Source: Klebsiella sp. RIT-PI-d (GTDB lineage Bacteria > Pseudomonadota > Gammaproteobacteria > Enterobacterales > Enterobacteriaceae). From it: a stretch of 64,000 nt of DNA. The notes beneath the pieces were generated by a model that saw only the letters and a program-made list of their open reading frames with translations, was not told the DNA's origin and did not search any database. The translations under genes were made by a program, and so were the position numbers. The stretch covers positions 248,001 to 312,000 of the forward strand of contig NZ_LGIT01000009.1 in assembly GCF_001187865.1 (NCBI RefSeq), written 5' to 3'. Of the stretch, positions 8,174-17,702 are shown one piece after another; within the stretch, counting starts at the first letter, position 1, and every line of letters starts with the position of its first letter.

Positions 8174-9316
8174 ATGAGTGAAGCAAAAATTCCCGGCCCT
8201 TTCAGTGACCTGCTGGTGATTGATATGACGCACGTGCTGAATGGTCCTTTTGGCACGCAAATTTTGTGCGATCTGGGTGCGCGCGTTGTCAAAATCGAGC
8301 CGCCGGGCCACGGCGATGACACCCGACTGTTAGGCCCTTTCCTGAACGATCAGTCGTTATATTACAGCTTCGTCAATCGGGGAAAGGAGAGTGTGGTGCT
8401 CAACCTGAAAACCGAACACGATCGGCAGATATTCATCAATATGCTGAAAAAAGCCGACGTGCTGGCGGAAAATTTTCGCCCGGGCACGCTGGAAAAACTG
8501 GGCTTTTCCTGGGAGACGCTACAGGAGATTAACCCCCGTTTGATCTACGCCTCCTCCTCGGGATTTGGTCATACCGGTCCGTTAAAAGAGGCCTCTGCTT
8601 ACGACACGATTATTCAGGGCATGAGCGGCATTATGATGGAGACGGGCTTTCCCGATGGCCCTGGTGTGCGGGTGGGAACTTCTATTTCCGATCTGTGCGC
8701 GGGGGTGTATCTTTTCTGCGGCATCGCCAGCGCGCTGTACGCACGGCAGAAAACCGGCCGTGGGGCGCATGTAGATATTGCCATGTTCGACTCTACGCTC
8801 ACTTTTCTTGAGCATGGAATGATGAGTTACATTGCCACTCATAAGACGCCAGCGCGTCTGGGCAATCGTCATCCGTATATGGCGCCGTTTGACGTTTTTG
8901 CCACGGCAGATAAACCTGTCAGCATCTGCTGCGGCAACGACAGACTGTTTGCCGCGCTGTGTGATGCCCTGCAACGGCCGGATATGGCCAGCGATCCGCG
9001 CTATACCACTAATGTGCTGCGGGTGGAGAATCAGGCGGTGCTAAAAGCGGAGATCGAAGCCGTACTGTCCAGTGAAACCGCCGCCACCTGGCTCGCCCGT
9101 ATCGGTGAGGCCGGTGTACCTGTAGCGCCGATACTTAGCGTTGCCGAAGCGATTGAATTACCGCAGACGCAGGCCAGAAACATGATGATAGAAGCCGGCG
9201 GCATCCGGATGCCTGGCAACCCCATTAAAATCAGCGGCTACCCGGATCCGCATGTTCGTCCAGGTGCCGCCACGCTGGATCAGCATGGCGAGGCATTACG
9301 CCGGGAATTTGCCTGA
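8174..9316 (+). CDS. yfdE: Acetyl-CoA:oxalate CoA-transferase YfdE
   Basis: The 380-residue class III CoA-transferase resembles Frc but is closer to E. coli YfdE throughout (SDLLVIDMTHVLNGPFGTQ, LAENFRPGTLEKLGFSWETLQ, GNRHPYMAPFDVF). The catalytic aspartate is D173 in VGTSISDLCAG. YfdE uses acetyl-CoA as CoA donor and oxalate as acceptor, offering a formyl-CoA-independent entry of oxalate. The frame opens at 8117, but the ATG at 8174 gives the expected N-terminus and length. It ends convergently with evgS. Confidence 0.94.
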   Translation: MSEAKIPGPFSDLLVIDMTHVLNGPFGTQILCDLGARVVKIEPPGHGDDTRLLGPFLNDQSLYYSFVNRGKESVVLNLKTEHDRQIFINMLKKADVLAENFRPGTLEKLGFSWETLQEINPRLIYASSSGFGHTGPLKEASAYDTIIQGMSGIMMETGFPDGPGVRVGTSISDLCAGVYLFCGIASALYARQKTGRGAHVDIAMFDSTLTFLEHGMMSYIATHKTPARLGNRHPYMAPFDVFATADKPVSICCGNDRLFAALCDALQRPDMASDPRYTTNVLRVENQAVLKAEIEAVLSSETAATWLARIGEAGVPVAPILSVAEAIELPQTQARNMMIEAGGIRMPGNPIKISGYPDPHVRPGAATLDQHGEALRREFA

Positions 9317-9327
9317 GCCGGTGAGTC

Positions 9328-9354
9328 CCGGGAAGAGGATAATTCCTTTCCCGG
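9328..9354. terminator. Inverted repeat between convergent yfdE and evgS
   Basis: CCGGGAA (9328-9334) pairs with TTCCCGG (9348-9354) in the 46-base gap between the two convergent genes. No T-run is present on either side, so a shared terminator role is only plausible. Confidence 0.4.
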
Positions 9355-9362
9355 CGGCGGAT

Positions 9363-12300
9363 TTAGTCCCCGGCATGTTTAAGGTAGTGCGCAATTTCCC
9401 GTTCAATTTCTGCTGAACAGACTTCCAGCTTATTGAGCAACTGAAGGGAAGGCTGAATATCAGGCGGCACAGGCAGCGATTCAAGCTGGTGGCAAATATC
9501 CCGCAGCGCGACCAGATTAAGGATCCCTGCTGAACCGTGGATGCGATGAATATGCCTTTTGAACGTGTGCCAGTCCTGACGATCCCAGGTTTGTCGTGCC
9601 ATGGTTAAATCATCACGGCAGGCGTCGCTAAAGGTGGTCAGTATTTCGCGTATTAACTCAGGGTCGCTTTCGGTATTTGCCTGCAGTGCCTGAAGATCAA
9701 GATGATGGTAATCGACAACCAACGGCGTCGTCCCGCAAAGCTGGCTCAGGTGGCGCTTGAGGATATCAAGCGTCAGCGGTTTAAAGAGGCACAGATCCAT
9801 GCCTGCGTTAAGCCCGCGTTCGCGTTCATGAGTCTGCGCGTTGGCGGTTAATCCCCAGATGGTGAGTGGGGTATGGTTCTGACGCAGAGCCTGCGTCAAT
9901 TCAATACCGTCCAGGCGAGGCATGTTGACATCGGTGATAAGCAAATCAAAGTGCTGCTGACTAACTTTATCGAGCGCATCCTGACCATCGCAGGCTTCTG
10001 TGACGTCATAGCCTAGCGTGCTGAGTTGCCGCTTAAGCAGCAGGCGATTAGTGGGATGATCGTCAGCGACAAGAATACGCAGCCCCGCGGGCAGTGGATA
10101 AGCGGTTTCTTGATCGTCTGCCACACAGTCTTTACGGGATGTGACGGCTACCGGAAGGGTCAAGGTGAAGGTCGAGCCGATACCCGGCTGGCTTTCTACG
10201 CTAAGTTCACCCTGCATTTTGCTCACCAGCTGTTTGCAGATCAGCAATCCCAGGCCTGAGCCCGTTTGCTGGCGTCCGCACTGTGTCTGGCTGTAATGTT
10301 GAAACAGAAGCTTCTGCTCTTGAGGACTGATCCCGCAGCCTGAATCTGCCACCTCAATGACCAGCTTTGCCATATCGTTACCTCCTACAATCAGCGCAGC
10401 ATTGAGTTTGACAACACCGGCATGCGTAAACTTCAGCGCATTACTGAGCAGGTTGGTAAGCACTTGCTTAATCGCCTGCGGATCAATCATTACTGCGCTG
10501 TGCGGATCGATTGCAAGATCGATCGTTAATGCGATGTTCTTTTTAGCCGCCAGCGTATGCCACGCCCGATGGATCCCCGTAAGGTGGCGGGTAATATCAA
10601 CCCATTCAGGCTGTAATTGATATTTGCCGGACTCAATTTTGTCGACATCAAGGATCTCGCCAATCAGGTCGAGCAGAGAGTGTCCCGTTGAATAGGCCAG
10701 TTTGATGGCCTCAGCTTTCTGTTCCTGGGTTTGTGTCTGACTCGCGAGCAGCTCAAGGAAGCCCATAATTGAACTGACCGGGGTTCTTATCTCATGGCTC
10801 ATGGTTGCCAGAAACTGACTCTTGGCGAGCGTCGCATTAATAGCTTTGTTTTTTTCAATCTCCAGCGCGTGGATAAGCGAACGCGTTTCGGTAATATCTT
10901 CCCAGCCGCAAATAAAGACTTTGTCGGCGCTGGCGGGCAGATCGCACACCGTTAGCCAGTGCTGAATGTAGCGCGTTGTAGTGCCGTTACTGATCTCCAT
11001 TTCACGCGTATTTATTGGGCGATAGCCGTCCGCCTCCAGCCTCATTTCGGCAAATTCGCGTAGTACGGTTGAAAAGGGCGACTGCGCATCGGTCAACGGG
11101 AGTGCGGCGGTCGCGTAGTATTCCGGGGTAAAATACTGCGAAAAGGCGCTATTGTGACTCCTGATATGCCCCTGCGGATCGACCACATAGCTCGGGTTTG
11201 GCAGAGAGTCGGACAGCGCTTTACGAAACGAAATCTGATTTTCAAGATCGCCCTGTATGGCCTTACGACGGTTAACTTCGCGTAACAGATAAAATCCCCA
11301 GAGCAGGCTACTGACGATCAGGGCCACTGACAGGCCGGTAACTATGTAAAACTGCTGGCTATAAAGATCCCACGTATCAATGGTAACGTTAGGCATCTTG
11401 GTCCATTTTTCAGTTAAACGAAGCAGTTCGCTCGGCGGCAAATTATTAAATGCCTTATCAATAATACTTTTCAGTTCCGGCTGATCCCTGGGCAGCGCAA
11501 ACGTAATTGCCGCGCGCGGTGTATGCCGCAGGCGATAGAAGACCTGGGTATCCGGGTAGTAATGGTCAAGCATATATTGCGCCGTTGGCTGAGTGGTCAC
11601 CAGCGCGTCCAGTGTTCCCTCCTGAACCTGATGAAACGCCGCGCTGGCATTTTTAATCTCTATCCATTCCACTTCGGGGTAGCGCGCTTTCAGCGTGGCA
11701 TCAAGACCGTAATAAGGCGGCAAACCGACCTTCATTCCCGGTTTCAGTTTTTGCACTTTCATCAGGTCTTTTTTCATGACGTAGACATAGGGCGTCATCA
11801 TCAACGTGTCAGTAAAGGCAACCTGATGTTCACGTTGTTCTGAATAAATGGCTCCGGGAAAAATATCCCACTTTCCATCCGGATTAAGTTCCATGCCCGA
11901 AGGGCCATTGGGCGAAGAAACCGGAACGAACTTCATACCGGTCTGCAGTTCGATAATATTCAGCAGATCGCCCATGATGCCCCGCGGCGTACCCTGCTCA
12001 TCAGTCATTGAAAACGGCGGATGAAAGGAGTTAACCAGCACCTTGACCGTGGGATGATTCTTGATCCATTTTTTTTCCTGAGCGGTTAATGCCAGCGGTT
12101 GATTAACAAATCCCAAATTGCCGACATTAAGCCAGTTCTGCATCACATCCCTTCTGACCTCATTGGTCAGGCTGTTGACAAATCTGTCGAGAATAGAAGA
12201 CAGCACGGATGTCTCTTTACGGGTAAAAAAGAAGTTGAGCTGGCACGGGCAATCATAATATTTGATAGCGTTCAGCGAATGGGTAAAATAGCGTGAGATC

Positions 12301-12956
12301 AACGTACTGCTAATAATATTACTGCCGACAAAATACTGATTATCGCCAGAAGCAATTGACGCCAGCGCCTCGTAATGATCGTCATAATCAACGATGGTAG
12401 CATTGGGAAATGAACGGAAAATCATGGTGCTGGCCGGGTAGCCATTAACCCGCGCAATGCTCACCGGTTTAGTGGTGCTGATCGGGCGCATGGTGTTATT
12501 AACCGTCGTGATCAGCACCGGGAAGGTGGTGATCAGCGGTTGAGACACTTTAAAGATTGTCTCCTTCGGCCGGGCGTTAAGCAGATCGGTCAACATGATA
12601 TCCACCTCGCCTTTTTCGAGGGCGTTGGCGGCATCCACTGCAGTTGGATAGACCCGCAGAACAATATTAACTTTCAGATTTTGTTGCAGTAACCCAAGAT
12701 AATCAGCGTTAATCCCTTTAGCCTGCTGGCCAGGTTCAGTCTGTAAAAGGGCGGTGTGCATCGTACGATCGATACCGATGTAAAAATGCTTTTTGCTGTT
12801 CAGCCAGCGAAGCTCGTCATCGGTTAAACGTAAATCGTCAAGCTCGACGCTGCCGTTGGTGAACTGAATAGCGTGGTCAGTCCAGGATAAGGCCGTATGG
12901 CCTTGCAGAGAGAAAAACAGAAAAAAGGGGATGAGAATATAATTGAGAAAATGCAT
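9363..12956 (-). CDS. evgS: Hybrid sensor histidine kinase EvgS
   Basis: The 1197-residue protein has exactly the length of E. coli EvgS and the same domain order: signal sequence, two periplasmic type-3 solute-binding domains (about residues 55-270 and 300-520), a transmembrane helix near residue 540, a PAS segment, a HisKA domain with the phosphorylated histidine in ATMSHEIRTP near residue 720, HATPase_c (GSGLGLLICKQLV), a receiver domain (DLLITDVNMPRLDG) and a C-terminal HPt domain (HRIHGSAGIL). It senses mild acid and redox state and phosphorelays to EvgA, which starts the acid-resistance cascade. Its ATG lies 4 bases after evgA. Confidence 0.97.
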   Translation of the reverse strand: MHFLNYILIPFFLFFSLQGHTALSWTDHAIQFTNGSVELDDLRLTDDELRWLNSKKHFYIGIDRTMHTALLQTEPGQQAKGINADYLGLLQQNLKVNIVLRVYPTAVDAANALEKGEVDIMLTDLLNARPKETIFKVSQPLITTFPVLITTVNNTMRPISTTKPVSIARVNGYPASTMIFRSFPNATIVDYDDHYEALASIASGDNQYFVGSNIISSTLISRYFTHSLNAIKYYDCPCQLNFFFTRKETSVLSSILDRFVNSLTNEVRRDVMQNWLNVGNLGFVNQPLALTAQEKKWIKNHPTVKVLVNSFHPPFSMTDEQGTPRGIMGDLLNIIELQTGMKFVPVSSPNGPSGMELNPDGKWDIFPGAIYSEQREHQVAFTDTLMMTPYVYVMKKDLMKVQKLKPGMKVGLPPYYGLDATLKARYPEVEWIEIKNASAAFHQVQEGTLDALVTTQPTAQYMLDHYYPDTQVFYRLRHTPRAAITFALPRDQPELKSIIDKAFNNLPPSELLRLTEKWTKMPNVTIDTWDLYSQQFYIVTGLSVALIVSSLLWGFYLLREVNRRKAIQGDLENQISFRKALSDSLPNPSYVVDPQGHIRSHNSAFSQYFTPEYYATAALPLTDAQSPFSTVLREFAEMRLEADGYRPINTREMEISNGTTTRYIQHWLTVCDLPASADKVFICGWEDITETRSLIHALEIEKNKAINATLAKSQFLATMSHEIRTPVSSIMGFLELLASQTQTQEQKAEAIKLAYSTGHSLLDLIGEILDVDKIESGKYQLQPEWVDITRHLTGIHRAWHTLAAKKNIALTIDLAIDPHSAVMIDPQAIKQVLTNLLSNALKFTHAGVVKLNAALIVGGNDMAKLVIEVADSGCGISPQEQKLLFQHYSQTQCGRQQTGSGLGLLICKQLVSKMQGELSVESQPGIGSTFTLTLPVAVTSRKDCVADDQETAYPLPAGLRILVADDHPTNRLLLKRQLSTLGYDVTEACDGQDALDKVSQQHFDLLITDVNMPRLDGIELTQALRQNHTPLTIWGLTANAQTHERERGLNAGMDLCLFKPLTLDILKRHLSQLCGTTPLVVDYHHLDLQALQANTESDPELIREILTTFSDACRDDLTMARQTWDRQDWHTFKRHIHRIHGSAGILNLVALRDICHQLESLPVPPDIQPSLQLLNKLEVCSAEIEREIAHYLKHAGD

Positions 12957-12960
12957 CCGG

Positions 12961-13575
12961 TTACCAGATTTTATTGTTTTGTGCGAAAGTAAAAAGGCTC
13001 ATCAATGATTTGCATTGAAGTTTATCCATTAACCGGCTTTTATAGGTGCTAACGGTTTTATTACTGATAAACATTTTCTCTGCAATGGCATTGTTATCAT
13101 CGCCATCAAGAATGAAGCGCAGCACGGTGATTTCTTGCCGTGACAACGAGTCCAGTTTTTGTTGGTCGGATGTCAGCCGTCCGGTAAACCGTTCCATGCT
13201 GAAAGGAAAGTAACTATAGCCATTTCGCGCAGCCTCAATGGCCGCAATAATATTGTTAACGCCCTCTTTTTTACTGACAAATCCATTGGCGCCAGCCTCT
13301 GCGCTGTAGCGACCGTAAAAATAATCATTCTTAGCTGAAACAATAATGATAATCCCGGTGTAATGGCGCTTGCGCAGCATTTCGAGAACCTGGATACCGT
13401 TATGGCCCGGAATATCAACATCAATGATCATAATATCAGGCTGCAACTTTTCCATACTCTGTACCGCTTGAGAACCATCACTCAATTCGGCAACAATTTC
13501 CACTGAGTGCTTACGCAGCAGATTGCGAATAGCCGTAATGGCGAGCGGGTGATCGTCAATGATAATTGCTTTCAT
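12961..13575 (-). CDS. evgA: NarL-type response regulator EvgA
   Basis: The 204-residue regulator has a receiver domain (acidic pair D7/D8, phosphoacceptor D52 in IIDVDIPGHNG) and a LuxR-type helix-turn-helix near residues 145-195 (NAIAEKMFISNKTVSTYKSR). In E. coli, phosphorylated EvgA activates emrKY, the yfdX/frc operons and, through SafA and YdeO, the gad/hde acid-resistance genes. It forms an operon with evgS and is divergent from emrK. Here many of its expected targets lie within 18 kb. Confidence 0.97.
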   Translation of the reverse strand: MKAIIIDDHPLAITAIRNLLRKHSVEIVAELSDGSQAVQSMEKLQPDIMIIDVDIPGHNGIQVLEMLRKRHYTGIIIIVSAKNDYFYGRYSAEAGANGFVSKKEGVNNIIAAIEAARNGYSYFPFSMERFTGRLTSDQQKLDSLSRQEITVLRFILDGDDNNAIAEKMFISNKTVSTYKSRLMDKLQCKSLMSLFTFAQNNKIW

Positions 13576-13990
13576 TTCTAATGCCTTATTCCGCTAATAA
13601 TATTTTTTGCTGTGAATACAGTTGTCGACAGAGAAACCAGGTTTAAATGATGATCAATTTTACGTCAGGCGCTGAATGTAGTGCAAAAAGAATTCAATAT
13701 TGAGAGCCCATATTAAAAGGGAGAAACTAAACAAAACGATAACGAATGCAAGGTGTCTAAATTATGATTTATAATCAATGGCTTATGATTTTTTCTGACG
13801 GCGTAAAACTACAGTTGTAGGAATTGTATGGCAACAATATCAGGAAAATCTACTATTAAGTTTCTGATAATTTTTTATCCTGTGCACAGTCGAAATATCC
13901 TGCGGTGCATCATTTGTGTTAATAACATATTACGTTTTCGTAAATGTTATGGTGAGATGTTAAAATATAAGCTTAATATGAGAAATTAAC
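13576..13990. promoter_or_regulatory. evgA-emrK divergent control region
   Basis: This 415-base AT-rich gap holds no convincing gene. It contains the EvgA-type box at 13806-13823. At 13922-13950 there is an inverted repeat, ATAACAT...TTACG against CGTAA...ATGTTAT, with a TTTT loop. That repeat lies in the presumed emrK leader and could form a hairpin or a second regulator site. Confidence 0.6.
13806..13823. promoter_or_regulatory. EvgA box upstream of emrK
   Basis: AAACTACAGTTGTAGGAA contains the inverted repeat CTACA/TGTAG and the TGTAGGAA half-site of the EvgA motif. It sits 168 bases upstream of emrK. emrKY is a direct EvgA target in E. coli. Confidence 0.65.
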
Positions 13991-15154
13991 GTGGAACGGT
14001 CTGAAGCGTCAGAAAAGAAAAAATCACGAAAGAAATATTTTATTGTTTTTTTAGGTATCGTACTTCCGGTATTTATTGGCCTTTTTTTCTACTGGGATCT
14101 CGTCCTGAGTCGCCAGGTTAATACTGATGATGCCTATGTGACGGGCAATATGAATGCCGTCTCATCACAAGTTAACGGTAGCGTGACGACAATTAATTAC
14201 ACCGATACCGAGTTCGTGCGCAAGGGGGATATCGTTATCGGGCTGGATAAAACAGATTCAATCATTGCCTTCAACCAGGCCAAAAACAATCTGGCCAATA
14301 CGGTACGTGAAATGCGCAAGCTATATGTTCTGGATTCTCAGTATCTGGCCAATGTTAACGCGGCAAAGATCCAGGCAAAGCAGGCATCAGAAGATTATCA
14401 GAGACGGCAACGCCTCGCGGCGAGTGGCGTTATCGCACGCGAAGATCTTGAACATGCAAAAGACAGTGTAATAAGCAGTAATGCCGCACTGGATGCCGCC
14501 GTACAGGCCTACAAAGCCAACAAAACGCTCATTATGAATACCTCGCTTGCACAACAGCCGCAGGTGCTGCAGGCGGCCGATAATATGAAGCAGGCGTGGC
14601 TTGCGCTTCAAAGAACGGATATCCGTAGCCCGGTAACCGGCTACGTGGCACAGCGTAATGTTCAGGTTGGCGAGACAATTACCCCGGCTCAGCCGCTTAT
14701 GGCAGTAGTGCCCGCGCAACAAATGTGGGTGAATGCCAATTTTAAAGAAACGCAGCTGACCAATGTCCGTATCGGCCAGCCGGTCACGCTTACCAGCGAA
14801 CTGTATGGCGATAAAGTGATTTTTCATGGTCATGTTAAAGGCATCAATATGGGGACCGGCAATGCGTTTGCACTGCTGCCTTCGCAAAATGCTTCTGGCA
14901 ACTGGATTAAAGTCGTTCAGCGCGTGCCGGTAAACGTGGTGCTGGATGAAAATGAACTGAGCCAGCATCCGCTGCGTATTGGTTTGTCAATGAATGCCAC
15001 TATTGATATTGGCGCAAGCCATCGCAAAGCCTTACCGGAACTGTCAACCGTTGTGACCAGCTCTCCGGCTTACGTCAGCGATGCACTTGTCATTGATACC
15101 ACGCCGGTAGAGATGGAGATCGCCAGAATCATTAATCTGAATGGTCAGCCCTGA
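13991..15154 (+). CDS. emrK: Multidrug efflux membrane-fusion protein EmrK
   Basis: The 387-residue HlyD-family adaptor has one N-terminal transmembrane helix (about residues 17-37), a lipoyl/beta-barrel region (NTDDAYVTGNMNAVSSQVNG near residue 45, SPVTGYVAQRNVQVGE near residue 215) and a central helical hairpin. It couples the EmrY pump to an outer-membrane channel, normally TolC. Its stop overlaps the emrY start by one base. It is expected to be activated by EvgA. Confidence 0.95.
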   Translation: MERSEASEKKKSRKKYFIVFLGIVLPVFIGLFFYWDLVLSRQVNTDDAYVTGNMNAVSSQVNGSVTTINYTDTEFVRKGDIVIGLDKTDSIIAFNQAKNNLANTVREMRKLYVLDSQYLANVNAAKIQAKQASEDYQRRQRLAASGVIAREDLEHAKDSVISSNAALDAAVQAYKANKTLIMNTSLAQQPQVLQAADNMKQAWLALQRTDIRSPVTGYVAQRNVQVGETITPAQPLMAVVPAQQMWVNANFKETQLTNVRIGQPVTLTSELYGDKVIFHGHVKGINMGTGNAFALLPSQNASGNWIKVVQRVPVNVVLDENELSQHPLRIGLSMNATIDIGASHRKALPELSTVVTSSPAYVSDALVIDTTPVEMEIARIINLNGQP

Positions 15155-16701
15155 TGGAGAGCGTAAAATCATCACCGGAGCCACTGCGCGGTGCAATGTT
15201 GATTTTCATGACTTTTGCGCTCTCAATGGCGACCTTCATGCAAATGCTGGACTCGACGATTTCCAATGTGGCGATCCCGACTATTTCAGGTTTTTTGGGG
15301 GCTTCAACGGATGAAGGAACGTGGGTTATCACCTCTTTTGGGGTAGCCAATGCGATATCAATTCCTTTAACCGGACGTCTGGCTCAGCGTTTTGGTGAGT
15401 TACGCCTTTTTTTAACCTCAGTGGCTCTTTTTTCGCTGGCGTCACTGGCCTGTGGCTGTTCAACCAGCCTTGATATGCTGATTTTCTTCAGGGTAGTGCA
15501 GGGTGCAATGGCGGGGCCACTCGTCCCGCTGTCACAAAGCCTGCTGCTGAGAAATTATCCACCGGAAAAGCGGACGTTTGCTCTGGCAATGTGGTCAATG
15601 ACCGTCATTATTGCCCCCATTTGTGGGCCCATTTTAGGCGGATATATTTGCGATAATTTTAATTGGGGATGGATATTTTTTATTAATGTTCCAATGGGGA
15701 TTATCGCCGTCACACTCTCGGCAACCTTATTAAAAGGCAGGGAGACAGAGACGCAATCGGTGAAAATGAATTACGTTGGTTTAGTACTATTGGTGCTTGG
15801 CGTCGGTGCGTTACAACTGATGCTAGATAAAGGCAAAGATTTAGACTGGTTTAACTCTAATACTATTTTGATCCTGGCGGTGGTTTCGATTCTGGCCCTG
15901 GTATCGCTAATTATCTGGGAGTCAACCGATGAGCATCCCATTCTCGATCTTAATTTGTTTAAATCACGGAACTTTACTATTGGGATAATTTGCACCACCT
16001 GCGCTTTTCTTTTTTACTCCGGTGCAATTGTGCTAATGCCGCAGTTACTTCAGGAAACGATGGGATACAATGCGATATGGGCTGGCCTGGCATATGCGCC
16101 GATAGGATTAATGCCGCTGATTTTGTCGCCGATCATTGGCTTCTACGGTAATAAAATTGATATGCGCATTTTGGTAACGTTCAGTTTTGTTGTCTATGCC
16201 ATTTGTTACTACTGGCGATCGGTCACTTTCACGACGGGTATCGACTTTGTCGGGATTATTAGCCCGCAAATATTGCAGGGATGTGCGGTAGCCTGTTTTT
16301 TCCTTCCGCTCACGACGATTACGCTTTCAGGATTGCCGGATGATAAATTTGCTAATGCATCCAGTATGAGCAACTTTTTCCGTACGTTAGCCGGCTCAGT
16401 CGGGACGTCGCTGACGATGACCCTGTGGAGTCGCTGGGAATCAGGCCAGCATGGGCTGTTAACCGGACCTATAAACAAGTTTAATCCAATATTCAATGAA
16501 TATTATCAAAAGGCAGGGCAGTCAGGATTTTCTTTCTCGCAAGTGCTTGAGCAGGTAAATAATATGATTACTCAACAGGGGATGCTTATTTCTGCTAATG
16601 AAATATTTCGTCTTTCATCAATAGCATTTGTGATGCTCACTATTCTGGTGTGGTTTGCCAGACCTCCCTTTACCCAGGGGGGAATGACTAACGCTGCCTG
16701 A
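15154..16701 (+). CDS. emrY: MFS multidrug efflux pump EmrY
   Basis: The 515-residue protein has the 14 transmembrane segments of the DHA2 drug:H+ antiporter family, with LDSTISNVAIPTISG in helix 1 and GPILGGYICDNFNWGWIFFINVP in helix 5 (motif C and adjacent loop). The ATG overlaps the emrK TGA (TGATG), indicating translational coupling. E. coli EmrKY exports drugs and bile salts and is induced through EvgAS. Confidence 0.95.
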   Translation: MESVKSSPEPLRGAMLIFMTFALSMATFMQMLDSTISNVAIPTISGFLGASTDEGTWVITSFGVANAISIPLTGRLAQRFGELRLFLTSVALFSLASLACGCSTSLDMLIFFRVVQGAMAGPLVPLSQSLLLRNYPPEKRTFALAMWSMTVIIAPICGPILGGYICDNFNWGWIFFINVPMGIIAVTLSATLLKGRETETQSVKMNYVGLVLLVLGVGALQLMLDKGKDLDWFNSNTILILAVVSILALVSLIIWESTDEHPILDLNLFKSRNFTIGIICTTCAFLFYSGAIVLMPQLLQETMGYNAIWAGLAYAPIGLMPLILSPIIGFYGNKIDMRILVTFSFVVYAICYYWRSVTFTTGIDFVGIISPQILQGCAVACFFLPLTTITLSGLPDDKFANASSMSNFFRTLAGSVGTSLTMTLWSRWESGQHGLLTGPINKFNPIFNEYYQKAGQSGFSFSQVLEQVNNMITQQGMLISANEIFRLSSIAFVMLTILVWFARPPFTQGGMTNAA

Positions 16702-16795
16702 GTCTCAGCAAACTATTATCCGGAAATAGACCGACGCTAATTATATAAGTGTGGGGATATGACCGATTTAAATGTAGTAAGTGAAATTTTAAACC

Positions 16796-17392
16796 ATGAG
16801 AAAATTTATGTTAAACAATAACGTTTTTAAAAAAACTCTGGCGAGCTTAGCCGTCGTTTCCACACTTTTACTGTCTGGCTGTGCCACAATACCTGACAGT
16901 ATTAAAGGCGCAAATGTTGCCGTTAGCTCCGCGTCATATGAGCAGATCGCCATTAGCCCGGAGAGTTATCAGGGACAGGATGTACGTGTAGGCGGTAAGG
17001 TTATTAACGTCATCAATCTTAAGTCCTCGACTATCCTTGAGCTGGCCGTATTGCCGTTGAATGAGTACGCCAGACCGAAAATTCAGTCTCCTTACCAGGG
17101 GCGTGTACTGGTTTACACCAATAACTTCCTTGACCCTGAGAACTTCCGCAGCCGGTATGTTACCGTGCTCGGCAAAGTAGAAGGAACAGAATATCAGTTG
17201 ATTGGTAAGCAGCCCTACAAATTCCTGAAAATGTCCATGCTTGGCTATCAAACATGGCAGCTTGAAAATAGCTTTGTGCCAGAGAACGGCTGGGTTTACG
17301 CATGGTCTTCAGACTGGGGTATTGCACCACCTCCAGGATATCTCTATACCCCGTCAGAAGTGGTAAATGAGAACTCTTACCTGGAGCCATAA
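16796..17392 (+). CDS. slp: Slp/YeaY family outer-membrane lipoprotein
   Basis: The product is 198 residues with a lipobox LLSG-C29 and the family core GGKVINVINLKSSTILELAVLPLN, YQGRVLVYTN and FLDPENFRSRYVTVLGKVEG. This fits Slp, an acid- and starvation-induced outer-membrane lipoprotein that in E. coli lies in the acid fitness island with hdeABD; YeaY is the paralogue. The C-terminus differs from Slp, so the exact orthologue is uncertain. A second in-frame ATG at 16808 is an alternative start. It follows emrY in the same direction and ends at a strong terminator. Confidence 0.82.
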   Translation: MRKFMLNNNVFKKTLASLAVVSTLLLSGCATIPDSIKGANVAVSSASYEQIAISPESYQGQDVRVGGKVINVINLKSSTILELAVLPLNEYARPKIQSPYQGRVLVYTNNFLDPENFRSRYVTVLGKVEGTEYQLIGKQPYKFLKMSMLGYQTWQLENSFVPENGWVYAWSSDWGIAPPPGYLYTPSEVVNENSYLEP

Positions 17393-17425
17393 TTCCGGCT
17401 AACGCGGTTATTAACCACCTCGCTT

Positions 17426-17457
17426 AAAAAGCCATGCGCTATCGCATGGCTTTTTAT
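17426..17457 (+). terminator. Intrinsic terminator after slp
   Basis: AAAAAGCCATGCG (17426-17438) pairs with CGCATGGCTTTTT (17443-17455), a GC-rich stem with a T-run. It also has an A-run on the left and so could work in both directions. Confidence 0.85.
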
Positions 17458-17702
17458 ATGGGTTGAGCTGAAAAGAGATATAATAATAAACACAGTGTAA
17501 ACGTCCTGAAGTGATTTTAATTAACGGGCGGTTGTTTATCCGCGGTTTAAAGTTTTACTAAGTTAGTGTTATTTCATCGTAATGCAGTCAGGCTTCTTCT
17601 AATGCCACTTATTTATTTCATTGCTGCCGTCATCATTTAGAAATTGTTTATGATCATACATGTAAACTTAAGTCCAATTGTTACTGGTGAGGTTTTTTTT
17701 AA
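17458..17702. other. AT-rich leader of the SDR gene
   Basis: No gene is visible here. The stretch is AT-rich and presumably carries the promoter of the downstream reductase gene. I found no convincing EvgA-type box in it. GGTGAGG, 5 to 10 bases before ATG 17703, is the ribosome-binding site. Confidence 0.4.
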
